Below are positions 53,281 to 61,713 of a stretch of DNA of 64,000 nucleotides, one piece after another. Source of the DNA: Chitinimonas sp036961565 (GTDB lineage: Bacteria; Pseudomonadota; Gammaproteobacteria; Burkholderiales; Chitinimonadaceae); the NCBI RefSeq assembly GCF_036961565.1, contig NZ_JBAMDD010000016.1, positions 34,408 to 98,407 of the forward strand, in the 5' to 3' direction. Each line of letters opens with the position of its first letter. Within the stretch, counting starts at the first letter, position 1. A model generated the notes under the pieces. It was not told the DNA's origin. It saw only the letters and a program-made list of their open reading frames with translations, and ran no database searches. The position numbers were made by a program, and so were the translations under genes.

Positions 53281-55362
53281 TCAGGCAGCCGCTGCACGGC
53301 CACCCAGTACGCCTATGATGCGTATGGTTTTGTTGTCGGGTATCTCGCTGTGCGCCAACACCCTGAACTGCGGAATCGAGCGGCGCAGAAAGCGGCTGAG
53401 CAAGGGTCGCAACTGGGCGGGCGTGATCAGCACGCTGTTAAGCCCCTGGTTTTCCATCTGCTCGGTCAACTGGCTGGCCTGCTGCAGCAGCGTCTCGGCG
53501 AGGCCGGGTTCCAGCCCGCCGCCGCGACCTTGGCTGGCCTGCAGCAAGACCTGCTCCAAGCCAGGGTCCAGCGCAATGACTTGCAGTTCGTTTTCGCCAG
53601 GGAACAGCTGGTGCACGATGGCGCGACCCAGGCCTACTCTGACAGCCGAAGTCAGTTCGTCCACGTCCATGGTCTTGGTGACATGCTCGCCCAGCACTTC
53701 CAGAATGGTACGCATATCGCGGATATGCATGCTTTCGTCCAGCAGGTTCTGCAGCACTTTCTGCAGGATGTTGAGCGGTACCACCTTGGGCACCAGGTCT
53801 TCCACCAGCTTGGGCGATTCCTTGGCGGTATGGTCCAGCAATTGCTGGACTTCCTCGCGCCCGAGCAGCTCGGAGGCGTGGCTTTGCAGCAGGTTGGAAA
53901 TATGGGTCGCCACCACGGTGCTGGCATCCACAACGGTGTAGCCCAGTGACTGTGCCTGCTCCTTGAGGTGGGCATCGACCCAGATGGCGGGCAGGCCAAA
54001 AGTGGGGTCGGTGGTAGGAGTGCCAGGCAGGGGGCCCAGTACGCGACCAGGGTTGATGGCCAGGAACTGCCCCAGGTAGGCCTCGCCATTGCCGACATCG
54101 ACGCCTTTCAGCTGGATGCGATAGGCATTGGGCTTGAGTTCAAGATTGTCGCGGATATGGATGGGCGGAACCAGAAAGCCGAGATCCTGCGCGATCTTCT
54201 TGCGTATGCCACGTATGCGGCGGAGCAACTCGCCATCCTGGTTGCGATCGACCAGCGGAATGATGCGATAGCCGACTTCCAGGCCGACAGGGTCGACTGC
54301 CGACACGTCATGCCAACCGACTTCCTGGGCTTGCTGTTCCTGTGCCCGCTGGGCTTCCTGTGCGGCGGCCTGGACCTCCTGTGGCACTTCCTCGGATTTG
54401 ACCTTGGCGCGTTGCTCCATGTAATAGGCCAGCCCAGCCAGGCCTGCCGCCATCAGCAGGAAGGCAATATGGGGCATATTGGGTATCAGGCCGAACAGGC
54501 CGATGACGCCGGCGGTGACATAGAGGGTGGTGGGCTTGGAGAACAGCTGGCCCAGCAACTGCTCGGACAGATCCTTGTCATCACCGACGCGTGATACCAC
54601 CAGGCCTGCTGCGGTCGAAATGATCAGGGCGGGAATCTGGGCCACCAGGCCATCGCCAATGGAAAGCAGGGTGTAAGTCTTGCCGGCCAGGGCAAATGGC
54701 ATGTCGTGCGACAGCATGCCCACGATGATTCCGGCTACCAGGTTGATGACAATGATCAGGATGCCGGCAACGGCGTCTCCCCGCACAAACTTGGAGGCAC
54801 CGTCCATGGAGCCGAAGAAGTCGGCTTCCTGGGAGATGGTCTTGCGGCGGCGCCGGGCCTCGTCCTCGCCTATCAGGCCCGCGTTGAGATCGGCGTCGAT
54901 GGCCATCTGCTTGCCCGGCATGGCGTCCAGGGTGAAGCGGGCGCTCACTTCGGCGATGCGGCCAGCACCCTTGGTGATCACCACGAAGTTGATGATGGTC
55001 AGTATGACGAACACGACGATACCGACAGCGATATTGCCGCCGATCAGGAAATGGCCAAATGCCTCGATCACCTTGCCTGCTGCCGCTTCGCCGCCATGAC
55101 CCGAGGTCAGGATGACGCGGGTGGAGGCGACGTTCAGCGCGAGCCGCAACAGCGTGGTCATCAGCAGGACGACTGGAAAAGCTGAGAAGTCCAGTGGTTC
55201 CTTGGTATTGATGGCCACCATCAGCACGATGATGGCCACCGCGATATTGAAGGTGAAGAAGAGATCGAGCAGGAGCGGCGGTAGCGGCAGGATAAATAGC
55301 GTCAGCACCATCAGGACGATGATGGGTCCGGCCAGCGAGGATAAATTAAGCCGTGCAAACAT
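53281..55362 (-). CDS. flhA: Flagellar export gate protein FlhA
   Basis: 693 residues. The N-terminal half has about eight membrane helices and the FHIPEP-type loop (SARFTLDAMPGKQMAIDADL, then GLIGEDEARRRR). The soluble C-terminal half forms the ring that binds export chaperones. It is the central gate of the flagellar type III export apparatus, with FlhB. Full length. It is separated from flhB by 221 bp that hold a sigma-54-like site. Confidence 0.97.
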   Translation of the reverse strand: MFARLNLSSLAGPIIVLMVLTLFILPLPPLLLDLFFTFNIAVAIIVLMVAINTKEPLDFSAFPVVLLMTTLLRLALNVASTRVILTSGHGGEAAAGKVIEAFGHFLIGGNIAVGIVVFVILTIINFVVITKGAGRIAEVSARFTLDAMPGKQMAIDADLNAGLIGEDEARRRRKTISQEADFFGSMDGASKFVRGDAVAGILIIVINLVAGIIVGMLSHDMPFALAGKTYTLLSIGDGLVAQIPALIISTAAGLVVSRVGDDKDLSEQLLGQLFSKPTTLYVTAGVIGLFGLIPNMPHIAFLLMAAGLAGLAYYMEQRAKVKSEEVPQEVQAAAQEAQRAQEQQAQEVGWHDVSAVDPVGLEVGYRIIPLVDRNQDGELLRRIRGIRKKIAQDLGFLVPPIHIRDNLELKPNAYRIQLKGVDVGNGEAYLGQFLAINPGRVLGPLPGTPTTDPTFGLPAIWVDAHLKEQAQSLGYTVVDASTVVATHISNLLQSHASELLGREEVQQLLDHTAKESPKLVEDLVPKVVPLNILQKVLQNLLDESMHIRDMRTILEVLGEHVTKTMDVDELTSAVRVGLGRAIVHQLFPGENELQVIALDPGLEQVLLQASQGRGGGLEPGLAETLLQQASQLTEQMENQGLNSVLITPAQLRPLLSRFLRRSIPQFRVLAHSEIPDNKTIRIIGVLGGRAAAA

Positions 55363-55556
55363 GGGTTTGTACTACCGTCGCCTTTGAATCTTGATAAAGC
55401 AGTTTCAGAAACTGCGCTTCTTCTTTGAATTATCTCATTTTTTTGTATTTGTCACGCAGGGAATGCAGTTGGTGTGAATTGAGTGCGTAAAAACCCAGCA
55501 TGCGGGCGCAGCAATATGCCTTTGCAGCGTGCCGCGGGGAGATGGTGGCACCGGCC

Positions 55557-55574
55557 ATTGCAGCGGTATCGCCA
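55557..55574 (-). promoter_or_regulatory. Sigma-54-like site upstream of flhA
   Basis: On the minus strand TGGCGATACCGCTGCAAT: the GG and GC doublets are 10 bp apart, as at -24/-12, though the AC of TGGCAC is not kept. It lies 10-27 bp past the flhB stop and about 195 bp before the flhA ATG. Confidence 0.3.
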
Positions 55575-55583
55575 GGGCCTGGA

Positions 55584-56723
55584 TCAGGCTTCGCCGCCGG
55601 GGTCCAGCTCGGTCGGTACCGGCAGCTCTTTCGCCAGCTCGGGCTCGTGGCCGCCATGACGCTTGAAGTGATTGAGCTGCATGATATAGGCCAGCACCTC
55701 GGCCACCGCCGTGTACAGCGGTGTAGGAATGTCCTCGCCCAGGTCGGCATGGTGATAGAGCGCCCGTGCCAGCGGTGGGGTCCGCAGTATGGGCACCTTG
55801 CTGTCGCGGCCTATCTCGATAATGCGTTCCGCCAGCAGGAAAGAGCCCTTGGCAACCACGCGCGGGGCTTTCATCTTCTTTTCGTCGTACTGCAGGGCCA
55901 CGGCATAGTGCGTGGGGTTGGTGACGATCACATTGGCCTTGGGTATTTCGGCCATCATGCGCTGGCGGGCGGCCTGCATCTGCAGCTGGCGTATCTTGGC
56001 CTTGACCTGGGGATCGCCCTCCGATTCCTTGTGTTCCTGCTTGACCTCTTCCTTGGTCATGCGCAGGTTGCGCTTGTACTCCCACAGCTGGAAGGGCACG
56101 TCGATGAGGACAATCAGTGCCATGGAGCCCACCACCACCAACAGGGTGAATTTCACGATCTCGTAAAGATAGGCCAGGCTCTCGAACGGCGGCATGGCGA
56201 TCAGCTGGATGACTTCTTCCTTTTCGGACCAGATGGTGAGTATGGCCACACCGCCGATCAGTGAGGATTTGAGTACAGCCTTGACCATCTCTACCAGGCT
56301 GCGCACCGAGAAGATGCGGCCTATGCCCGTCATGGGGTTCAGCTTGTCGAACTTGGGTGTGAGGGCTTCAAACGTGAACAGCCAGCCCGACAGCACGATG
56401 GAGGCGAGGATGGCGGCGACTGCCGTGGAAGCCATGAAGGGTAGTATGGCCATCAGTCCATCGAAGGCGGACTGGGAGAAATGTGCCAGTAGTTGATCCA
56501 TATCGCCCAGGGTGGCGCGATCAAACTGCAGATTGCGGCTGACGATGCGCTTCAGCGCTTCCAGCATGGAGCCGCCCAGGCTGATCATGGCGACCACGCC
56601 GGTCATCAGTACCGAGAAGGTAACGAGTTCCTGCGAGCGGGCGACCTGACCCTTGTTACGTGCGTCTTCCAGCCGTCGGGGGCTGGGGTCTTCTGTGCGT
56701 TCTAGATCGCTATCTTCTGCCAT
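55584..56723 (-). CDS. flhB: Flagellar export switch protein FlhB
   Basis: 379 residues. The N-terminal segment (ERTEDPSPRRLEDARNKGQV) and four membrane helices are followed by the cytoplasmic domain with the self-cleavage site NPTH (269-272). FlhB switches export from rod/hook to filament proteins. It is first of the leftward flagellar genes in this window; an inverted repeat separates it from the unknown secreted protein gene upstream. Confidence 0.97.
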   Translation of the reverse strand: MAEDSDLERTEDPSPRRLEDARNKGQVARSQELVTFSVLMTGVVAMISLGGSMLEALKRIVSRNLQFDRATLGDMDQLLAHFSQSAFDGLMAILPFMASTAVAAILASIVLSGWLFTFEALTPKFDKLNPMTGIGRIFSVRSLVEMVKAVLKSSLIGGVAILTIWSEKEEVIQLIAMPPFESLAYLYEIVKFTLLVVVGSMALIVLIDVPFQLWEYKRNLRMTKEEVKQEHKESEGDPQVKAKIRQLQMQAARQRMMAEIPKANVIVTNPTHYAVALQYDEKKMKAPRVVAKGSFLLAERIIEIGRDSKVPILRTPPLARALYHHADLGEDIPTPLYTAVAEVLAYIMQLNHFKRHGGHEPELAKELPVPTELDPGGEA

Positions 56724-56770
56724 GGCACCATCAAGCTGGAGTGGGTAGGCCGGTTAACTGTTTGCCTAGG

Positions 56771-56800
56771 CACAGTCTGCAGTTTGGGCTGCAGACCGTG
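56771..56800 (-). terminator. Hairpin between the unknown secreted-protein gene and flhB
   Basis: A 12-bp stem (56771-56782 with 56789-56800, core GTCTGCAG/CTGCAGAC) that is fully paired with one G-T on the minus strand. No long T-run follows, so it could be a weak terminator or a processing site. Confidence 0.5.
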
Positions 56801-56831
56801 TCTGTCGGATCAGCGTTGCGGCACTACCAGC

Positions 56832-57827
56832 TTACTTGCCAGCGTTGATAACAGCCAGTGCCTTGGTACTTGCCTTGACCAGATCGGCAGGTTTCTGGCG
56901 GATCAGGTCGGCATAGCGGGCCTTTTGCTTCTTCACCAGGTAATCGACCAGCAGCCAGCCCACGTAGCGGGTCTGGGCCAAATGTTCGCCGGTGTAGTTA
57001 GCCAAGGTGGCGGCCGAGCCATCGCCCAGCTTGGTGATGATGTTGCTGATGGTAGCCTTGCGATTGCTGTTTACCTGGGCCACTTGCTCGGTGCTCAGGT
57101 TGAGGTAAGTCTCAACCGTATGGCCGGGCACGGTGCTGCGCAGTACGTGTGCCTGCACGCCTTCGGAGATCAGCAGCTCAGCCAGGTTGCGGGGTTGGCT
57201 GCCGAAATGGGCGTTCTTGTCCTGCATGACCTTGGACAGGATGCGATGCAGGGGCAGGGCACGGGTCTTGGCGTCGACTTCCAGCGGCAGGTTGACGTTG
57301 ACTATGCCATCGGCCTCCTGACTCCAGACACGACCTTCAAAAGCGCCGACATAGGTGATCCAGCGTACCGAGAAAGGCTTGTCGAGAAAGTACTGAGCTG
57401 ACAGGGCGTCAATGGCATCGGCGGGTTCCGCTGCGATGCCGTCGAATCCTGCATTGATCTGCGGTAGAGCGGCCGCATAGCGAGGCCAGGCGGCCTCAAG
57501 CGCGGCGCGGGTGGCTGCATCGTCTTCATGCGCGCTCACGTTATAAATCTTCTTGAACAAGCGCCAGCGGCGATCGCTCTCACTCTCGACAGGTACGGCG
57601 GGGGCGGCCGGAGCTGCCTGTTTGCCATCAGCAGCAGGCGCGGCGGGCGCGGCAGGTGCCTGGACGACAGGCGCACTGGCTACCTTGTAGAAATCCAGGA
57701 ACAGTGGCGACAGGTCTCTTACCTTGACTTCCAGTTGTACAGCTTGCTTGGCAGGTGCCTTGGCCGTTGCAGCAAATGCCGGCATGCCGGCGGTGGCCAG
57801 CAGGGCGGCCAGTATCAGTTGACGCAT
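56832..57827 (-). CDS. Hypothetical secreted protein
   Basis: 331 residues from ATG 57827, where a signal peptide begins (MRQLILAALLATAGMPAFAA); the longer upstream frame lacks similarity. An Ala/Pro-rich low-complexity linker (about 60-95) precedes a helical domain (WPRYAAALPQINAGFDGI, FLDKPFSVRWITYVGAF, NLAELLISEGVQAHVLRS). The layout vaguely recalls secreted zinc-protease-like (DUF2268-type) proteins, but no HExxH is present, so I do not assign it. It precedes flhB on the same strand; any flagellar role is guesswork. Confidence 0.75.
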   Translation of the reverse strand: MRQLILAALLATAGMPAFAATAKAPAKQAVQLEVKVRDLSPLFLDFYKVASAPVVQAPAAPAAPAADGKQAAPAAPAVPVESESDRRWRLFKKIYNVSAHEDDAATRAALEAAWPRYAAALPQINAGFDGIAAEPADAIDALSAQYFLDKPFSVRWITYVGAFEGRVWSQEADGIVNVNLPLEVDAKTRALPLHRILSKVMQDKNAHFGSQPRNLAELLISEGVQAHVLRSTVPGHTVETYLNLSTEQVAQVNSNRKATISNIITKLGDGSAATLANYTGEHLAQTRYVGWLLVDYLVKKQKARYADLIRQKPADLVKASTKALAVINAGK

Positions 57828-58052
57828 GGGATCTCCACTACAGATGGACTGGTCTGCACCCGATAGGTGAGCAGACCCGCTGATTGCCCGAATATCGTTG
57901 TCGGAGGGTCGGGGCAAATTGGCGCGCATTCTACCCTTAGCCTGAGCAGTATGCACCGTGCTGGGGCGGCCATTCGTCGCGCGCCTTGTGAGGGAGAGGC
58001 CTAATCACAGGGGGCTTGCGCAACAACGCCGGTGGAACTCTTTAACAGGGCT

Positions 58053-59345
58053 TTAACCGCAAATCCGATTCCGTCCACTCTGCTTGGCCTCATACAACTG
58101 CTCGTCGGCATACAGAAACAATTCGTTCTCGGTCTTGAGCGCAGGGTAGGCCGCCAAGCCGCCACTAAAGGAGAAATGGCGGGTTTCGATATTGGAGACT
58201 TCAAAGGCAATATCGCCAAAGGCGAGGCGCATCTTGTCTACCCGTTCGCGGGCGGTCTGCAAGGTGCAGTCCCACAGCAGCATGACGAACTCTTCGCCGC
58301 CAAAGCGGCTCAGCAGGTCGTTCTCCTGCATGTGCGCACCGACTACCAGCGATAGCCGCTTGATGACGATGTCGCCAAAGTAGTGCCCCCAGGTGTCGTT
58401 GATGGTCTTGAACTTGTCGATGTCGATAACCGCCAGGGCAAGGGTGACCTTGTCGCGGCTGGCGCGGCGGATGACATCCTGGGCCCGCTTCTTGAAGCCT
58501 ATCTTGTTGAGCAGGCCAGTTGCCCGGTCTTTGCTGATGAGGTTCTTGTCTGTGCGTATCTTGCTGATACGGTTGAGCAACTGATGGGTGAGGACATCGC
58601 TGTCGGTTAGCGACAGTATCTGGTCAAAACCACTGTCCGTCGCCTTGCGGGCCAGGGCGGTATCGGGCCTGGTTTGCAGCAGGACAATCTCGAGGCTGGG
58701 ATCGACTTCGATATTCTTCTTGAGCACCCTGGCGATGACCTCGGTGCGCAGGTAGTGGCTATCTTCTATCACCACCACGTCAGGCTGCATCTGCTTGACG
58801 GCCAGGTGCAGGGTCTGCACATCGGGGTGGTGTATCAGGTTGACCTGCTGTGTTGCCAGCAGCGCTGTATCGAAGCGCACCTGATCGCCCAGATAGAGCA
58901 CCACGCTGGTTTCATCACGCTTGCGCTGCGCAAACAGGTTGAACAGCTTGTCGACCAGCACGTCGTTGGCAATGGGTTTTTCGGCGTAGGCGAGGCAGTT
59001 GTTGTCTACCAGCATCTTTTGCAGCAGGAAGCGGCCGCTCTGCTTCTCTGTCTGCAAATAAACATAGTGGTGCTGCTGGGGCAGGCGGCGGAGCAGGTCG
59101 CCCAGGAACATGGTGCGATTGTCGTCCAGCTGCATGTTGTAGAGCACGTCCAGATCGACCACGTAGAGGTCTTCCGGGTCTGCCTGCAAGGCGGTGCGGA
59201 CAAACTCGGCCATCTGGTCAAAGAACTGGATGTCAAAGTCGTACTTGTGTGCGCACAGCAGCAATTCTGCCTGGTTGTCCTTGATAAAGAAGGTCTGTGC
59301 CAGGAAGTAGACCTTGCGTTTATATAGGGATGTGGTGTCCGCCAT
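58053..59345 (-). CDS. Diguanylate cyclase with two degenerate receiver-like domains
   Basis: 430 residues with a REC-REC-GGDEF layout as in PleD. The first domain (about 10-135) keeps an Asp in YVVDLDVL and a KP pair, but its acidic pocket (FFIKD) is incomplete. The second (about 145-265) has DVVVIEDSHYL without a normal pocket, so phosphorylation is doubtful. The GGDEF domain is active-looking: GGEEF at 349-353, DIDKFKTINDTWGH. The inhibitory I-site RxxD reads QEND, so product inhibition is probably absent. It should make cyclic di-GMP. It lies between the unknown secreted protein gene and the amylase gene. Confidence 0.87.
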   Translation of the reverse strand: MADTTSLYKRKVYFLAQTFFIKDNQAELLLCAHKYDFDIQFFDQMAEFVRTALQADPEDLYVVDLDVLYNMQLDDNRTMFLGDLLRRLPQQHHYVYLQTEKQSGRFLLQKMLVDNNCLAYAEKPIANDVLVDKLFNLFAQRKRDETSVVLYLGDQVRFDTALLATQQVNLIHHPDVQTLHLAVKQMQPDVVVIEDSHYLRTEVIARVLKKNIEVDPSLEIVLLQTRPDTALARKATDSGFDQILSLTDSDVLTHQLLNRISKIRTDKNLISKDRATGLLNKIGFKKRAQDVIRRASRDKVTLALAVIDIDKFKTINDTWGHYFGDIVIKRLSLVVGAHMQENDLLSRFGGEEFVMLLWDCTLQTARERVDKMRLAFGDIAFEVSNIETRHFSFSGGLAAYPALKTENELFLYADEQLYEAKQSGRNRICG

Positions 59346-59461
59346 CTATCTTTGCCTCTGTTCGCCTGGCCTCGCCATGGTGGGGCAGCTTGGCGCCATT
59401 TTTTATGGTGACTGCCAGAATCGGGAAACCCGTATCCGGCAGCCCATTTATGACAATTGTA

Positions 59462-60958
59462 TCAAGCGCAATTGCGCGGCTTGAAGAAAGTGTAGTTCGA
59501 GTATGGCTCGAAGGCCTCATATATCGCACTACCCTGCGGTGCGATGTCGAGTTGCACGCTGGCAGCCTGTACCCGGGTGTCGGCGCTCTGTCCCGTTGCA
59601 TCGCGCAATGGGACACCATCGTACCAGTGCGAATACGGCAGCAGCAGTCGGGTCTGCAACGGCTTGTCGGACAGATTCACAATCACCAGGGCGGCCTGGC
59701 CGGGCACCTCGGTATGGCGCAGGAACACCAGGGCATTGCCGGGCAGGCGATCGCCCAGTACGGTGACATCGCCATACTGCAGGGCTGGATTGGCTTGGCG
59801 TATGCTGATTAGCTGCTTGACCCAGGCGCGCTGGGATGGGTTCCACTCACACTCGTCCCAACGCATGGGGCGGCGGCAATCTGGGTCTGCGCCCCCTTCC
59901 ATGCCGATTTCTTCGCCGTAGTAGATCAAGGGCACACCGGGCAGTGTCAATTGCATCAATAGCGCCACGCGGGCTTTCTCTATGCTGCCAACGGTGGTGA
60001 TCAGCCTTGGCGTGTCGTGGCTGGACAGCATGTTCCACGAGCACAGCAAGCCCTTCAGGCCGTAGCCCTCGCGGGCATCCGCGACGGCGCGGTTCATTTG
60101 TATTGCGTCGATCTCGCCCGCTAGCCATGCCAGTATGGCGGTGCGATACCAATAATTCATCATGCCGTGGAAGCCGCCGCCCGCCTGGAACCAACTGGCG
60201 GAGTAGCCATTGAGTTCGCCCAGCAGGCTGGCCTGCGGGTAGTGTTCTGCCACGCAGGCCGCCATTTCCTTGGCAACGGGGATGCCGACATCCTGGGCGA
60301 CGTCAAAGCGCCAGTTGTCTACCCCCTGGCCCAGCCAGTGCTGTACCAGGCTACGGGGTTGGCGATACAGCACATCGCGCACTGCCGGGTTGGCCAGGTT
60401 GAGCTCAGGCATCAGGCCGTAGTCCTGCCAGCACAGGTAGCTGCCATCAGCGCGGAAGGTAAACCAGTCGCGCTTCTCTGGGTCGCCCGCCTGGGCGGCC
60501 AGGAACCAGGGATGCTGGTCGGAAACATGGTTGAGCACGGCGTCCAGCGTCAGCTTCATGCCACGCTGATGCAATGCCTTGATCAGGCGCTGTAGGGCGG
60601 CTTCGCCACCAAACATGGGGTCGATGCTGAAAAAGTCGGTGGCATCGTATTTGTGATTGCTGGGGGCACTGAAGACGGGGGTGAGGTAGACACCGGTAAT
60701 GCCCAGGTCGGCCAGGTAGTCCAACTTATCGGTGATGCCATCGAGGTCGCCACCGTAGAACTGCTGTCCCCATGGCTGGTTGAGCGTGGACTCATCCCAG
60801 CCGCGCTTGACTGCGCCGGGGATGTCGTAGGCCGCCTGAGCCAGTTTGTCGGCGCTGTTGAGGCCATTGCCTATGGCAAAGCGCTCCGGGAATATCTGGT
60901 AGACCACCTGGCTGGCGGTCTGGCGGGTGAAATCATCAAGCTGGACAGGTGTATTCAT
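59462..60958 (-). CDS. GH13 alpha-amylase family glycoside hydrolase (neopullulanase/cyclomaltodextrinase-like)
   Basis: 498 residues; no signal peptide, so cytoplasmic. The GH13 catalytic residues are in place: nucleophile Asp219 (DNWRFDVAQDV), acid/base Glu248 (LLGELNGY) and Asp315 (LSSHDTPR), after the DAVLNHVSDQHPWF region. The VYQIFPERFAIGNG start is typical of neopullulanase and maltodextrin-glucosidase subfamilies, but the usual separate N-terminal beta domain is absent. It probably trims maltodextrins. No other sugar genes are nearby. Confidence 0.88.
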   Translation of the reverse strand: MNTPVQLDDFTRQTASQVVYQIFPERFAIGNGLNSADKLAQAAYDIPGAVKRGWDESTLNQPWGQQFYGGDLDGITDKLDYLADLGITGVYLTPVFSAPSNHKYDATDFFSIDPMFGGEAALQRLIKALHQRGMKLTLDAVLNHVSDQHPWFLAAQAGDPEKRDWFTFRADGSYLCWQDYGLMPELNLANPAVRDVLYRQPRSLVQHWLGQGVDNWRFDVAQDVGIPVAKEMAACVAEHYPQASLLGELNGYSASWFQAGGGFHGMMNYWYRTAILAWLAGEIDAIQMNRAVADAREGYGLKGLLCSWNMLSSHDTPRLITTVGSIEKARVALLMQLTLPGVPLIYYGEEIGMEGGADPDCRRPMRWDECEWNPSQRAWVKQLISIRQANPALQYGDVTVLGDRLPGNALVFLRHTEVPGQAALVIVNLSDKPLQTRLLLPYSHWYDGVPLRDATGQSADTRVQAASVQLDIAPQGSAIYEAFEPYSNYTFFKPRNCA

Positions 60959-61010
60959 GGCGTGCTCGGGTAAAATCAGTTTTTTATTGGTAACCAGCGC
61001 CAGCTTGCCA

Positions 61011-61035
61011 AGTATTCAGGTCTTGCGCGAATACT
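61011..61035. repeat. Inverted repeat AGTATTC-N11-GAATACT before yajQ
   Basis: A perfect 7-bp inverted repeat in the 104-bp gap between the amylase and yajQ genes, 28 bp before the yajQ ATG. It could be an operator or a leader hairpin. Confidence 0.4.
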
Positions 61036-61062
61036 GCCTGCCGGTCTTATGGAGAGCGAATT

Positions 61063-61548
61063 ATGCCGTCTTTCGACATTGTGTCTGAGGTCAACGAAGT
61101 AGAAGTGAAGAATGCCGTGGAGCAGGCCAACAAGGAAGTCGGCAATCGCTTTGACTTCAAGGGCTCGGATGCCCGCATCGATCAGGCTGAGAAGACGCTG
61201 ACGGTGTTTGCCGACAATGATTTCCAGCTGGAGCAGGTCAAGGAAATTCTGTTGGCCAAGCTGGCCAAGCGCAATGTAGATGTGCGCTGCCTGGACGAAG
61301 CCAAGATAGATAAGATCAGCGGCAACAAGGTCAAGCAGGTCATTACCGTCAAGGTAGGTATCGAGACTGAATTGGCCAAGAAGATCGTCAGGGTGATCAA
61401 GGACTCCAAGATCAAGGTACAGGCCAGCATACAGGGTGATGCCGTGCGGGTGAGTGGAGCCAAGCGGGACTTGCTGCAGGACACCATTGCGCTGGTTCGC
61501 AAGTCGATTGAGGAGTTTCCGCTGCAGTACCAGAACTTCCGTGATTGA
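61063..61548 (+). CDS. yajQ: YajQ family cyclic-di-GMP-/nucleotide-binding protein
   Basis: 161 residues with a GGAGAG site before ATG 61063. The family start MPSFDIVSEVNEVEVKNAVE and the FDFKGSDARI and GDAVRVSGAKRDLLQ segments are typical, forming the two-domain fold. Homologues bind cyclic di-GMP or nucleotides, and some act with transcription factors in virulence control. It is monocistronic and close to, but not co-transcribed with, the diguanylate cyclase gene. Confidence 0.95.
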   Translation: MPSFDIVSEVNEVEVKNAVEQANKEVGNRFDFKGSDARIDQAEKTLTVFADNDFQLEQVKEILLAKLAKRNVDVRCLDEAKIDKISGNKVKQVITVKVGIETELAKKIVRVIKDSKIKVQASIQGDAVRVSGAKRDLLQDTIALVRKSIEEFPLQYQNFRD

Positions 61549-61713
61549 TTAGCTGATCTGTTGGGGCGGCAATGTGCACCAGTGCCTTGCAGCCCATCGC
61601 CCGGATTGCCCGGTTGTCGCCGCCGATTGCGCTTTGTCGCCTCGGCGGCGATGCTTTTCAAGGTGATCGGTATTGTCGCGCTTCCAACGGTATAAACAAT
61701 ATTCGGGAGTTCC

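Noticed and set aside
55363..55500. A third fold-back element between flhA and flhB, suggested by gggtttgt and aaaaaccc
   Set aside because: The two strings face the wrong way for element ends, and no CTAAC part or target repeat is present.
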